This document shows positions 35,616-47,490 of a stretch of 64,000 bases of DNA, in pieces. The position numbers and the translations under genes were made by a program. Source of the stretch: Riptortus pedestris (lineage: Eukaryota; Arthropoda; Insecta; Hemiptera; Alydidae); NCBI GenBank assembly GCA_019009955.1, contig CM032228.1, positions 179,637,501-179,701,500 of the forward strand, written 5' to 3'. Each line of letters opens with the position of its first letter. The stretch's first letter is position 1. The notes under the pieces were generated by a model. That model worked only from the letters and a program-made list of their open reading frames with translations. It was not told the origin of the DNA and did no database searches.

Positions 35616-36182
35616 GTAACCTGAAACCCCAATTTTCATTTAAATTGAATGAACATTCATCAATTTTCGCCATTCAGTTTAACTAGGATTTTGTAATTTT
35701 ATTTAATAATTGAACAATTGAACCTTACTTGGTTGTCATTATGAAAAAGACGTTAAAATTTATTTATAAGTATGAGTTTGATGATCTCTACCCCTCACCT
35801 AGCTATTTGAATATAAATGAAATTATTTTTAGACTACAACTGTTATTTATCTATAGTGATTATGATATGAATTATTTACGGTGTGCCAAATAGTGGAGAG
35901 GGATTGATTAGGAGCTTATTTTCATTTATTCCTCATAACTAAAATGTCTATAATATAAGTCCCCTACAGTTACCAGGTCCTTGCGGTAAAATCCAGGTCC
36001 AGGTGGGTGGTGTAATTGTACACGTTGAAGCTTTCCTATAAAAATAACCATCATTATAAAATATGATTTCCCGGACATCGCTAGGTACCTTAGCTTATAT
36101 ATATTGAACCACAAGTAATTGTTTGCCGTTCTAAAATAAATTTATATACATTGATACCTCCAACTTCTACTTTCTGTTTACG
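35616..36182. other. No feature recognised
   Basis: AT-rich. A 62-codon minus-strand frame (35,926-36,114) has no motif. Confidence 0.45.
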
Positions 36183-36500
36183 GTAACATTAATAAGAGCA
36201 AAAACGTTTATAAGCAATGTCCCTTATTCCATAGTGTTCTAATTTGTTCGGTAGGATTTCATGATTTACTGTGTCAAAAGCCTTTGTTAAATCGGGAAAT
36301 ATTCCAGTTACACATATTTTTATACAGAGTATGAACTATATCCTCCAGAAAATATAAGGTTCCAGAAGTAATATCCGGGTTTTCGCAGAAAACGTATTGC
36401 TCAGGTGCGGGAATTCTCAAATGTGTCAGTAGTCGATTCAAAATCGATTTCGAAAAAATTCGAGAACAGAGCTAGGGGGATACAGGTCTGTCTTTTCGTC
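36183..36500 (-). pseudogene. LINE reverse transcriptase fragment with KAFDTVNH box
   Basis: On the minus strand the frame near 36,210-36,300 reads [18 protein letters not shown] and then [13 protein letters not shown]. This is RT motif A, with its catalytic aspartate intact (36,261-36,284), followed by the usual LxHYGIRG segment of CR1/Jockey-type LINEs. Upstream, in shifted frames, come a VSLLSCFSKIFEKI-like stretch and AEQYVF-like residues, which correspond to RT motif 1 and finger residues (near 36,380-36,490). Several frameshifts and stops separate them, and the YADD half is missing, so it is a dead 3'- and 5'-truncated fragment. Confidence 0.75.
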
Positions 36501-38516
36501 TACAGTTTCTTCTACTGATGGCTGTAATGTTGCTTCCCAAAAAAATGTTTTGGGATGGAGCCCAGATTCAACAAGCCCTAATTTTGAAACGCATCATGAT
36601 AGTCCCGGTTCCCCCATCATAGAGCAAAAAAAATACTTTTAGTCGTTCCGTTCGAAAAAAAAAATAATTCAATTCGATTTCCCGCACATGTTAATGGTTC
36701 CTCTTGAGTACTGGTTTCCTCCTTAGGTTGGAACACATATAAACAAGAAGCACATATTTCTTCAAAACTTTTCATTGAGGAGTAAACTTTTTTTCCAAAA
36801 GATGAAGGAGCTAACTAAATAATTACTGTGTAATACGCCCGGTCGTCTCTTTATGTGTTCGTTTTCCGACAAATTGAATACAATAAGGATTTAGTTGTAA
36901 AATCCACTGCTTGAGTTTGAATTCAAAATCCCAAATCTCATCTTGACGGCATTTTATTTGTTCAACCTCAAAAATTAATAAATGAATAAGTATAGCTCAA
37001 GAATATTTAATTAAAAACAAGAAATAGTATGCGTTTTAAGTACATCTGAAGAAAAGCAGTAAATGGGCAGATGAAACTTGTCATATAATTCAGTTAATCG
37101 TTCTACTAGTTGTTACATGCAGTGGGAAAAAAATGCAGTAAGTGTATTTATGAGTAAGTGTATGATAAATTGATTTTAATTACTTGCAAAAAAAATTTAA
37201 AAAAACGTACATACATTAAAAGTACATTCCATTTAATTGTAATATTAGCTAATTATAATGCCAGTTAAAAATATGAACTTGTAAGGGAGAAAATATATGT
37301 TTATGTAATATAATGTATAATGAAAAAAGTGTACTATTATTATATAGGATAAGTAAGTATATTGCCAGTATTAAAGAATGTACAATAATTATTAATTATT
37401 GGCCAAATATAATGGCAGATAAAAATATTAAGCCAGTAGTAAGAAGTGTAAATAGGTACAACGTAACTCGTGTTACTATCACACATCTTCAAGTAAATAT
37501 TAATAAATAAAAATGAATTTATTGATTTAGTTAAGAAATAATTGTATAGAAAATTAGTAAATTTAATACCCTCAGGATATGAGAAGAGCAGTATTTTCAA
37601 TATATTAGTTGATATTATTTAAGACATAGAGTAAAACAGGGACTTGTAATCAGCATTATACTACTATAAAGGGCATAATACCCTAGTTGTTGATTGCCCA
37701 AATCATGTTAATCCTAATCCTACATGCAGTGGTTAATTCAAAGTATATTTCTAATTTCATGAGAATTTGTCCTCTATTTACTTATATTGAAACATCTAGA
37801 AATTAATTTAGTTTGGGAATGGTTCACAAAGTACCCTAATGCTGAAAATATCAGTTTCCGCCTCCTACATGTTCCCTATATTTTCTTTTCAAGCTGAATG
37901 TTAGAGGATTTTAAGCCCGCTTCTAATGAATTACTTTGACCAGGAGATTAGTTGGGGGCGGGAGAGAGGGTAATTGGAATCCCGGGAGACCACTGGGAAA
38001 CCTTCATTTCAGCCCGGATATTTTTCGAGGAGAGCTTCATTTCTCCTCATCCGACTTTGGTTTCGTTTCGGTATTTATGTTGGACTCCATTGATAATATG
38101 ACTATATTAAAATGATTGGTTGGGAATAATGTTTATGATTTAACTTTTTCACACACTTTCAATACATTAAAAAAATGTTCTTTCGAATAGCTGTTCAAAA
38201 CTGAGAGTATCATACCAAAAATATATATAAATAAAGAATTATGAAAATTAAATAAAGAGCAACAGAATTTATTTTTAAAATTACTGGAATTACCTAATTT
38301 TGTATTTATTTTATTTTAAACTTCATCAAAAAATTCTGTATAATGAACATCTAAATACAATAGCTAGAGGCTAGTTCCTAAAGATGATTTTCATTTCTTG
38401 AAAATACATATAAGGAAACTAACGTACCATAGTTTATTGTAGTATAATGTAATTATATGGGCAAGTCTAATCGAAAATAGGAATAATGGTGAACTACAGT
38501 ACCTAGTAAAAATATA
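36501..38516. other. No gene recognised
   Basis: AT-rich. Two overlapping small frames (37,313-37,510 plus; 37,340-37,600 minus) lack motifs. Nothing else seen. Confidence 0.5.
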
Positions 38517-38520
38517 AAAA

Positions 38521-39093
38521 GTCCGTCAGAGAGAGCCGAGGAATTTCAAAGAGAAATTTCACGAGAGCCGAACAGTTAAGGAAACGGCCGTACTAGCTTT
38601 TGGCGGGAAAGACACTCGTCCGTTAGCTGCCCAGATTTAATAAAATGCAAATACTTCTGTTAATATTGAAGATAGAGAATACATGTATGTAGCAATATTT
38701 ATAGTAAATTTAATTTGCAATAAGATTGATTCTGTACAATTTTTCGATCCGACTTATATTAACGGAGATATTTCGAATTTTCGAAGATCCTCCCCTCTAA
38801 ACCCCCCCCCCTCCCACTGGTCCGATTTCAGTCGTTAACGAACTTGATCTTTTTTTTTTACATAAAACAACTAAATATCGAGTTTGGTAACGATCAAACA
38901 AAAATTGCGACCGCTAGAGCGGTAACAGACAAATATATAGATAGATAGATATATAGATGTATATATACAGTTTTGAACGGACCTCATTTTCGTCATCTAC
39001 TAGGTAGGATCGATGGACATTTGAAGAACAATTTCGAAAATTCCGTCATGAGTACAACCTCAATAGCTGATTTCCCTTAAGGGAAATCTGCTA
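38521..39093 (+). mobile_element. Family A copy A13, short subfamily
   Basis: Left end GTCCGTCAGAGAGAGCCGAG: the first eight bases are kept but the GC stem-loop is lost. The right end is perfect: TTTCCCTTAAGGGAAA then TCTGCTAA. It has the CAGTTAAGGAAACGGCCG module shared with A4, a C-run (38,802-38,811), and an irregular TA/GATA tract (38,933-38,966) where other copies have pure (TA)n. Confidence 0.85.
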
Positions 39094-40330
39094 AAAATAC
39101 TTATTAAGTAATTTTGAATAAAAGAAAATGTTTAATGCGCAACAGATCAATCAAATTACTAAATTTAAACTGATTTAATGAATCTCATTAATGGTTTCAT
39201 GAATTAGTTAAAAAAGTGATCAAGCTCACACCATTGAAATCATAATTGATTCAACGACATAATTACTTGTATTTATTCTTCGGTTTAGAAGTGGGATTTT
39301 TTTTTATTATTATTATTTTGTCTTGTAACTAACCTCAATAGCTACTTTTGAAAATCGATAAAAACACTAAAGTAGCCCTTACATCCTCAACTGTTAATCG
39401 TACAAGAAGTGCATAGAACAAATGTTGTAGTAAAACAAATTGGCAAATATTTAGATTTGTTATAAAACATTTTTCGATCTCATTCACAATAATGGATGAA
39501 TTTCAATTTAATTATTTCACTCCCTACCCTTTACCCCCCCCCCTCCCCGACCGCACCCGATAAAAACCTCAATCTTTCTTCCCGGATAAGTGCTTAAATA
39601 TCAAATTGGGCTAAAGAGAAAAAAAATAATATATAAGATTGATAGATACTTATAAAATTTGAAAATTCAAACTAATATCGTTTTTTGCATCCATTTATAA
39701 AGATTTGAAGGGTTGTACTTTTGTCATGTGACCAACCTTATAGCTAATTTTTAAAAGAACCCTCTAAAAATCTAGCACAGTTAAATGGTTAAAAATATAT
39801 GTACTAAATTAATAATTATACTGTTTAGAGAAAGTGGAGGGGGGGGGAGCAAAGGATGCACTTATGTTAAGAGAATTTTGATAGAGGGGCGAATTGCGGA
39901 TATGTTGAGGCTGAATATGTTAATGTTGACAGCTGCGAAGGCAATGGAAAGGGGGTTACTTGTTGACGCTGTCAGGCAGTGTTTAACAAGGTTGCCACTT
40001 GGCTGTTTACCGGCCATTTCTTATTGTTGCCAACACTTCTCTTCATGGCCCCAACCCCACATTACTAGGTGTAGATGCTAAAAATAGTGCAGGCCACTCT
40101 CCAACAGTCGGAGTTGGAGTTTCACCTTTGCATTGACTCCGAGTCAACTCACAAGCTGGCTTCGGTGAATCCATCTTTTGCCCACCACTAGGTGGCGCTG
40201 AATGACAGCTCCTGTTAAGTAGTTTATGCTTGATGAGACCTAATCAAACTCTCTCCCCAATAACATGAGCAGATTGCTCACAGGGACTCTGAGTGGTAGA
40301 GAAACTAATCAATCTAAATGAACAGAGTAA
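39094..40330. other. Unrecognised; includes C- and G-runs
   Basis: A C-run at 39,534-39,543 and a G-run at 39,839-39,847 recall family A tracts, and the text around 39,540-39,600 (CCGATAAAAACCTCAATC, CTTAAATATCAAATTGGG) could be a very degraded copy. A 98-codon frame (39,785-40,081) crosses a GC-richer block ending near 40,260, but no domain is recognised. Confidence 0.35.
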
Positions 40331-41408
<1,078 letters not shown>

Positions 41409-42680
41409 TTTTTCCTCCAATTAATAGATCCTAGGGGACAAGATTAAAACTATTTAGTTTATGCTTAAGAATATGCTTCGGAGTCTTCTGCTACATCAGT
41501 GAAACTGTGAGAAACATTCTTGCCGCAATCTCACATACTACAGACCTTTGTCCAGTTGTAATATGTGATTTAAGCCAATGTTTTCTAGACCAATTAGAGT
41601 AAAAAAAACTTCTTTTGACAATCAAATAACAGGGTAATTTTACTCCAACAATTATCATTTTAAAGAGACTCATATTAAAGAGAAAAATGGGGTTACATTT
41701 TTTTATATTACTTTATTATATCATAATGTTCAACTTAAATTGGGCTGACTATGATTAGTTTGGTATAAAATTAACTCCAGAGTGGAGTAGGGTGTGAAGT
41801 TCAGAAGAGAAAAAGTTTGAAATAAAATAATTCTGTTCTCTATTTTCCTTGTTGGCGAGGACAATAAATTAAATTCAAGCATTTTTTTTATTTTGCGAGG
41901 AACCACAAAAAGGTGTTACTGAATTATATTCATCCTGAATCTAAAATAATTGTGGTCTGTATAGTAGGGTCCACAATTCTGTTATTTTGTAACCTTCCTC
42001 CTTCTATACTCTCCGCCCTACACGAGGATAATTCAATTATTTTTTATAGCGTCCAGACAACATATAAATGCGGCTTCGGGTTTATTTTATTAACTAGGCT
42101 CCGTGAATTGGCGAGACTCTTCAGGGCATTGTTTTTGTTGCGTGAGACAATAATCTCGAATCAATTGACGCAACAATAATCGATAATAATAGAATTGTAT
42201 TGCTTTCGGAGTCAACATATACCTACTTAAATGAAAAAATTCCATTACAACAAATTAACAGAAGTTTGCAATCAGATATATTAATCTAGAGATATCCGAA
42301 AACAAGTGCAATATGGAATCATGCAGAAAATAGGGGGGGAGGGGGTATATTAAAAAGGCCAATAACTAGAATAAATAATATTTACAACGTACACCAAATT
42401 CCTATTAAAAATTTTATTTACTAAATAATTAAATTATAATAATTAAAACAAAACTAAAATGAAGAGAAACAAAAGGTATCTTACACTTAGAAACATTTCC
42501 TGGAATTGAGATGAAAAGAGCTATTATTATTATTATTAAACTAAAAAATGTCTTGTCCAAATGTTTCTCTCTTCATATTTATAATTTTTCCTCTCCTTAA
42601 TAATGAAAAGTTTTTTTTTTTTTATAACCTTTACATTGTAAAAATTAAAACAATGTTTTCATTTAATAACATGGTCAGTT
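41409..42680. other. No gene recognised
   Basis: AT-rich. An 88-codon plus-strand frame at 41,913-42,179 has no domain. A G-rich run lies near 42,331-42,345. Confidence 0.45.
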
Positions 42681-43774
42681 TTAGAGGATTTTCCTTAAGC
42701 AACCTTAATTGAGGTTGTACTCATACGCAGGTTAAAAAAACAAATGTCTTCATCGATCATACCCAGGAGATGACAAAAATGAGTCCGTTCAAATATATCT
42801 ATGCCTCTAGCGGTCGCAATATTTGCTTGATTGTAACGAAACTCAATAGTTAAATATTCCATGTAAAGCTAAACTTCAAGTTCGTTAATGGTTGAAATCG
42901 GACTGGGGAGGGGGGTGGGTTAAACTTGAGAGGAATTTTAGAAATTCTATATATCTCTGTTATTATTCATCGTATCGAAAATTAAATAGATTCATTTCTA
43001 TTCATAATTTAATTTTATTATATATAAATGTTACTCTATACCAGTTTTCTCTAGCCTGAATATTAACAGAGATATTTCAATTTTTTAGTTTTCAGCCTTC
43101 CGTAAACCCCTACTCTTGCTCATGCCATATTACCTAGAGGCAGTAATATCATGAAAACTTTATTTTGAACTTAAAAATCAATATTGTTTTCATTGAACTT
43201 TTACTGTATCAGATATATGCCAATGTGTTCGGTGTGGTGTCATTATTAAACAGTTTACGTTCTACGTGATATTAGTTTGATAAACACCAATCTCAATATT
43301 TCACTGTTTCATGGAAAATTAAAGCTTATATATGGTTGAAATCGGCCGTGGGGGAGGAGGTAGGTATAGAGGGTTTATTTTAAAATTGAAGTATCCTTTA
43401 CTATGAACCACATGAAAAAAAAAAAATGTATTGCCAATGTTGTTAATTTTAATTTTCTAAAACTATCGTTTGAAAGTAAATTTTAATTTTCTACCACTAT
43501 TGTCATATGCATGTTTTTTTTTTTTAAATTCATCTTTTGTATTATACATGTTAGGCTATGGCGAATGTTAACTGTGTTATTGTTTAAGTTTCAGCGAGTT
43601 TTAAAACCCTACTCATACTCATCCGATTTCCACTTTCAGTAGCTCAGCCACTAAACATCTTATGCCCAGCTAATATGTTAAGTCCGGTTTATATGCTAAA
43701 TAGATGGTAGGATGCGACGATGACATTATAGCACGTGGAAATTTTCTTAGTTTCGCAGCACATCAGTAAAGGAC
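42681..43774 (-). mobile_element. Family A copy A15, old, with duplicated module
   Basis: Left end TTAGAGGATTTTCCTTAAGC; right end CAGTAAAGGAC and T-run. The first half follows the reference (GGAGATGACAAAAATGAG at 42,766, then GCGGTCGCAATATTTGC, G-run near 42,905). A second AATCGG plus G-rich block occurs near 43,345-43,375, as in A1. Extensive divergence indicates age, and A1 and A15 appear to be one subfamily. Confidence 0.7.
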
Positions 43775-44949
43775 TTTTTAGAAGATGCACCGATTTCCCT
43801 ATACACAAGTATTATAATCAGTATAATCTTTGTTGCACGTATTGTTTCTTTTATTTTTAGTTTAATCCTGTTGGGTAACAGAACGCTATTTTTAAATTAT
43901 AATTTATTTTACCGGCCGGTTATTTTAGAATTAGAAATTTCATTTCCATTACTAATTTTATTAAAAATATGTTCAACTATAACATTACTTTTACTATTAT
44001 ACACAATTACTACTCTTAGTAAGGAAAATATATAAATTTTAGACTACTTTAATTTGCACTTTTTACATTTAACTCATAAATTATAGCTCCTTAAAGTTTC
44101 TGTTTCCAAATGTTTTATTCATTTGTGGGTGGTTTATTCAACGTCAATTGAGGTGGTTCAAACTTCTGTTTTTTTTTCTACTAACGTTGGTCTCATCTTC
44201 AGCATTACTGCTTCTGTGTTTTTTTGCAAGAGAAAATAGAGCATTTAGAAAAGAAGTTGAGTAAGAGAATTCGGTGTCCTTGGCTTTTGATCTTCGACTG
44301 ATCTTCAATCTGAGGTACAAAATCAAATCTCTCTTTTCCTGAAACATGGATATATTATTTTCATCTATCCATACTATATCTCCTGTAGTTTTACCTTTTC
44401 CAGAAAGGTAGGGAATTTAAGCTTTTCCAGATTAGAAAACCATCGGCCCTTACAATGGCAAACCACTGCGATTTACATTTGTATGACAAATAATTCTTCC
44501 TCCTTGCAGGTTGCTATTCTACGCTTCTAAGCTGTCCACTAATTTTATTAAATCGTACCAATTGAAACCACCAAAATTATAAAATGATCGGGATTGTAGA
44601 TTGTTTATTGAGATTTTAAATCGTAAAGAATATTGCTGTTACTTTCATAATCGCAGTGGGTTCAAAAATGTTCTTCATTATCCGCTTTTGTTAAAAAGCT
44701 TTAGTTTCAATCATATCATAAATTGATTAAATTCAAGTATTGTAAAACATTTTCAAGTCCTTCAGTAAATGTCTTGGTTTTGAAAAATTATTATGCTTCG
44801 ACTCGCCCTTTTAAGTTGCTTAGTTATGACTGTAATCGATTGGAAAAAACATACTAACATTGTGGGGATGAGAAACGATGTATAACATACTAAAACTACA
44901 TCAAACTACTAACAAAATAACAGCAGAAGACCCGGTACCTTACATGAAT
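43775..44949. other. No gene recognised
   Basis: AT-rich. The part closest to 44,949 may contain upstream LINE sequence out of frame (a PYMNWTYT-like reading near 44,935-44,960), but this is weak. Confidence 0.4.
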
Positions 44950-45855
44950 TGGACTTACACCCGACATTGTAATTATTACTGAAAATACAAATTACTCATA
45001 CCAATATACAATTTACACAGACAGCACCAAGGATGGACAGGACACTGGCGCTGCCTTTATCATTTTTGTAGGCAATAAAACTGATGAAGATATAAAATGT
45101 AAAAAATTTAAATTAGGCAGCCATTGTTCTAATAACCAGGCAGAAATTATTGCCATCTTACAGGCTCTAAAGTATGTAAATGAAATGGTGTTCCCACCAA
45201 ACACTTACATTCTACTCCACACAGACAGTCAAATGCTTTTACACAAACTAGACAACATGAAAAACCACAACGAACATATAGAAAAAATACGCCATAATAT
45301 AACACTATTAAAAAACAGACTGACTTTCATTCACTTCAAATGGGTCAAGGCACACGCAAGAATTATGGGCAATGAAATAGTCGATATCCACTCCAAAAGT
45401 GCCTCTAAAAGTAGCGAAGAGGTAATTTACAATAAAATTACTCCAACTTTGTTAAAATCTTTACTAAGAGGGAAAAGTATTAATTTGTGGCTACAGAGAT
45501 GGAATCAAACAGATAAAGGATTACATCTAAAATTATATATCCCTGTTTTAAAAACGAATATCTCACAACCCCAACATACATTTTATCTAACACAAATACT
45601 AACTGGACACGGAAATACAAACTCTTACTTATACAGATTCAAACTTACTGACTCAAATACTTGTAAATGCGACAGTTACACTGAACAGACATTCACCCAC
45701 CTCATTTATGAATGTAGACTGACTCAAGACGACAGTTAAATACTCATATTCCCGCTTGGCCTATCAGTCCTGATATTTTATTTTCAAAACATCTAAATTT
45801 ATTAAAAGCAATAGTCTATGATATTCTTAAGCTGAGAGAGGAAAAAATAATATAA
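44950..45855 (+). pseudogene. LINE ORF2 3' end: RNase H plus C-terminal region
   Basis: One frame is open from about 44,950 to the stop at 45,737-45,739. YTDSTKDG (catalytic D at 45,020), NNQAEIIAI (E at 45,143), HTDSQMLL (D at 45,224) and GNEIVDIHS (D at 45,383) are the four acids of a ribonuclease H. After it comes a C-terminal segment, LTGHGNTNSYLYRF, then CKCDS and HLIYEC, the zinc-knuckle-like CxC-H-C motif common after RNase H in insect non-LTR elements. A one-base shift at about 45,735 continues as HIPAWPISPDILF and ends at 45,855. RT and endonuclease are absent, so this is a 5'-truncated copy, but the RNase H itself is undamaged. An ATG at 45,185 is internal and not a real start. Confidence 0.85.
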
Positions 45856-45958
45856 TATTAATATTATGTAATTTTGTTTTTATTGGATATTTAATTGTAT
45901 TCCTAATTGTTCTTATTTAAATTTGTTGTAAAGTTTAATTTTCATGTTCTTATTTACA

Positions 45959-45965
<7 letters not shown>

Positions 45966-45990
<25 letters not shown>

Positions 45991-46032
45991 CAAACAAACA
46001 AACAAACAAACAAACAAACAAACAAACAAACA
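45966..46032. repeat. (TA)n followed by (CAAA)n
   Basis: TA to 45,990, then about ten CAAA units to 46,032. The same CAAA-rich stretch in short form (AACAAACAAAAAAACAAATA) sits at the matching position of the inverted Helitron fragment (22,410-22,435), so here it has expanded. Confidence 0.9.
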
Positions 46033-46100
46033 TACACGAAAGAAACAAAATGCAGATATGGTATCTATGACATGTGAAACGAAAAGTTATCGTGAAAATA
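46033..46100 (-). mobile_element. Helitron 5' region fragment
   Basis: GAAAGAAACAAAATGCAGAT, GTATCTATGACATG and CGAAAAGTTATCGTGAAA match 22,440-22,502 and the reverse complement of 19,815-19,890. It is a third, very short copy of the Helitron family in the window. No end is present. Confidence 0.75.
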
Positions 46101-46600
46101 TATAATTATATAGAAATGTTAAATGTTTGGTCAAAATGCACATATAATGCAATTATGCATGGGATGTGCAGAAAATAAAATCCCTCCACATAGGGTTACT
46201 ATGTAGAGGAAATACACAAAAAAAAACGATGTATGGTACTCATTCACATTAAAAAGTATAAAATGCCATTAAAATTGTCAAACATTAGTCTTTGGTTAGT
46301 TTGAAGTAAGTTATATCCATTATTGTTGAGTGAAGTTCTAAGTCTGTCCGAGTTATCAGAAGGTAGATCTGGAGTAGGAAGTAGTATAGAGCTGAGTAAG
46401 AGATGTACGAGACACAGAACTCGTTCTGAGCCGCAACTCAAAATGTTCAAGTTTTTCCTCCGCCTTTTTCTCTTGAGTGCTTCAACTGTTCATCCGCCTC
46501 CAATTCAACTTACTTACTTCTTCATCTTTATTAAAAAGAAGATGATTTCTTCTTCACTCAAAGAACCCCCCCCCCTCTGTGCGTCTGTCTGTCTCTCTTC
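46101..46600. other. No gene recognised
   Basis: A 96-codon frame (46,323-46,613) has no recognised domain and runs through a C-run (46,566-46,575) into the foldback repeat. Confidence 0.45.
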
Positions 46601-46601
46601 A

Positions 46602-46716
46602 AATTCACTTTGATTATGGTGACAAAATGTTAGAAAAAAAGTTGTTTTTATTTATTAAATTATTCTATTGCCTAAAGTACGCATTAAATCCATTATTCTG
46701 GGCTCATCTGTGTTTA

Positions 46717-46749
<33 letters not shown>

Positions 46750-46884
46750 TAATTAATATGCATGTGATAAACACGGATGAGTCCAGAATAATCAATTTAA
46801 TGTGTACGTTAGGCAATAGAAGAATCTAATAAATTAAAACAGCAGTTTTTCTAATATTTAGTGACCATAATCCAAGTGAATCTG
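46602..46884. repeat. Foldback: ~120-bp inverted arms around (CA)n
   Basis: 46,602-46,720 and 46,764-46,884 are reverse complements at roughly four bases in five. Both contain ATTCTATTGCCTAA (or its complement) and a TTATTCTGGGCTCATC-type block. The spacer is a (CA)n microsatellite (about 46,722-46,750) plus AATTAATATGCATG. It looks like a MITE or foldback element with no coding part. Flanking duplication was not resolved. Confidence 0.85.
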
Positions 46885-47271
46885 AGTAATAAAGTAGTTT
46901 CGTGATTGGGTTTATGGGAGTAAAGAACATCAATGTCAAGTGCATTAAAATTGCGCAAAAATACGTGTAATTATATTTTAAACCAGTTTCAACAGTTTCT
47001 AATTATGTGAACAATATTTATTTTGGCAGTGTATACGAAGGCATTGCAAGAAAAAAACCATGTTTGACGACATTAAGGGTACACCTTACAGCAATAATTT
47101 TATCAATATTTAAAATTCTGAGAATGTTTCTTCAACTCCAAGATTAATAGTCGAATGCAACCTAGTTTTATTTCCTTTTAAATATTATAAGAAGTATAGT
47201 ATTGCGAAAACTTTTGACTAGTGTAATAGATAGTGGTTAATACTCAGAATACATATACATGCATTTCCCCG
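46885..47271. other. No feature recognised
   Basis: AT-rich spacer. Confidence 0.5.
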
Positions 47272-47490
47272 CTAGGTTGCTTTCTTGCCATGGTTCCATT
47301 TCTGTCTATCTAAGGCTAGATCAATGTTTATGTTACTGAAGAAATAACTACGACTGCAAGGGTATCCATACAGCACTTTGGCTGGTGATGTGCCTGTTTT
47401 CTGATCCTGTGTAATGGTGTGCGCTATTTGGATCGCATCAGGGTGGACTGCATAACCATCAACCCAAATCGCAATGTGCAGTCGCGCCAA
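47272..47490 (-). pseudogene. Possible gypsy-type integrase fragment
   Basis: The minus-strand frame has IQIAHTITQDQKTGTSPAKV followed by LYGYP. This is similar in pattern to the AYNTTxxxxTGxSPxxxLYG segment near the end of the integrase core of Ty3/gypsy-type elements. Only this one block matches, and neither catalytic acids nor reverse transcriptase are nearby, so it could be coincidence. Confidence 0.35.

Noticed and set aside
39785..40081. 98-codon frame in a GC-richer block
   Set aside because: No domain or repeat match; it crosses a nine-base G-run. Left as unrecognised.
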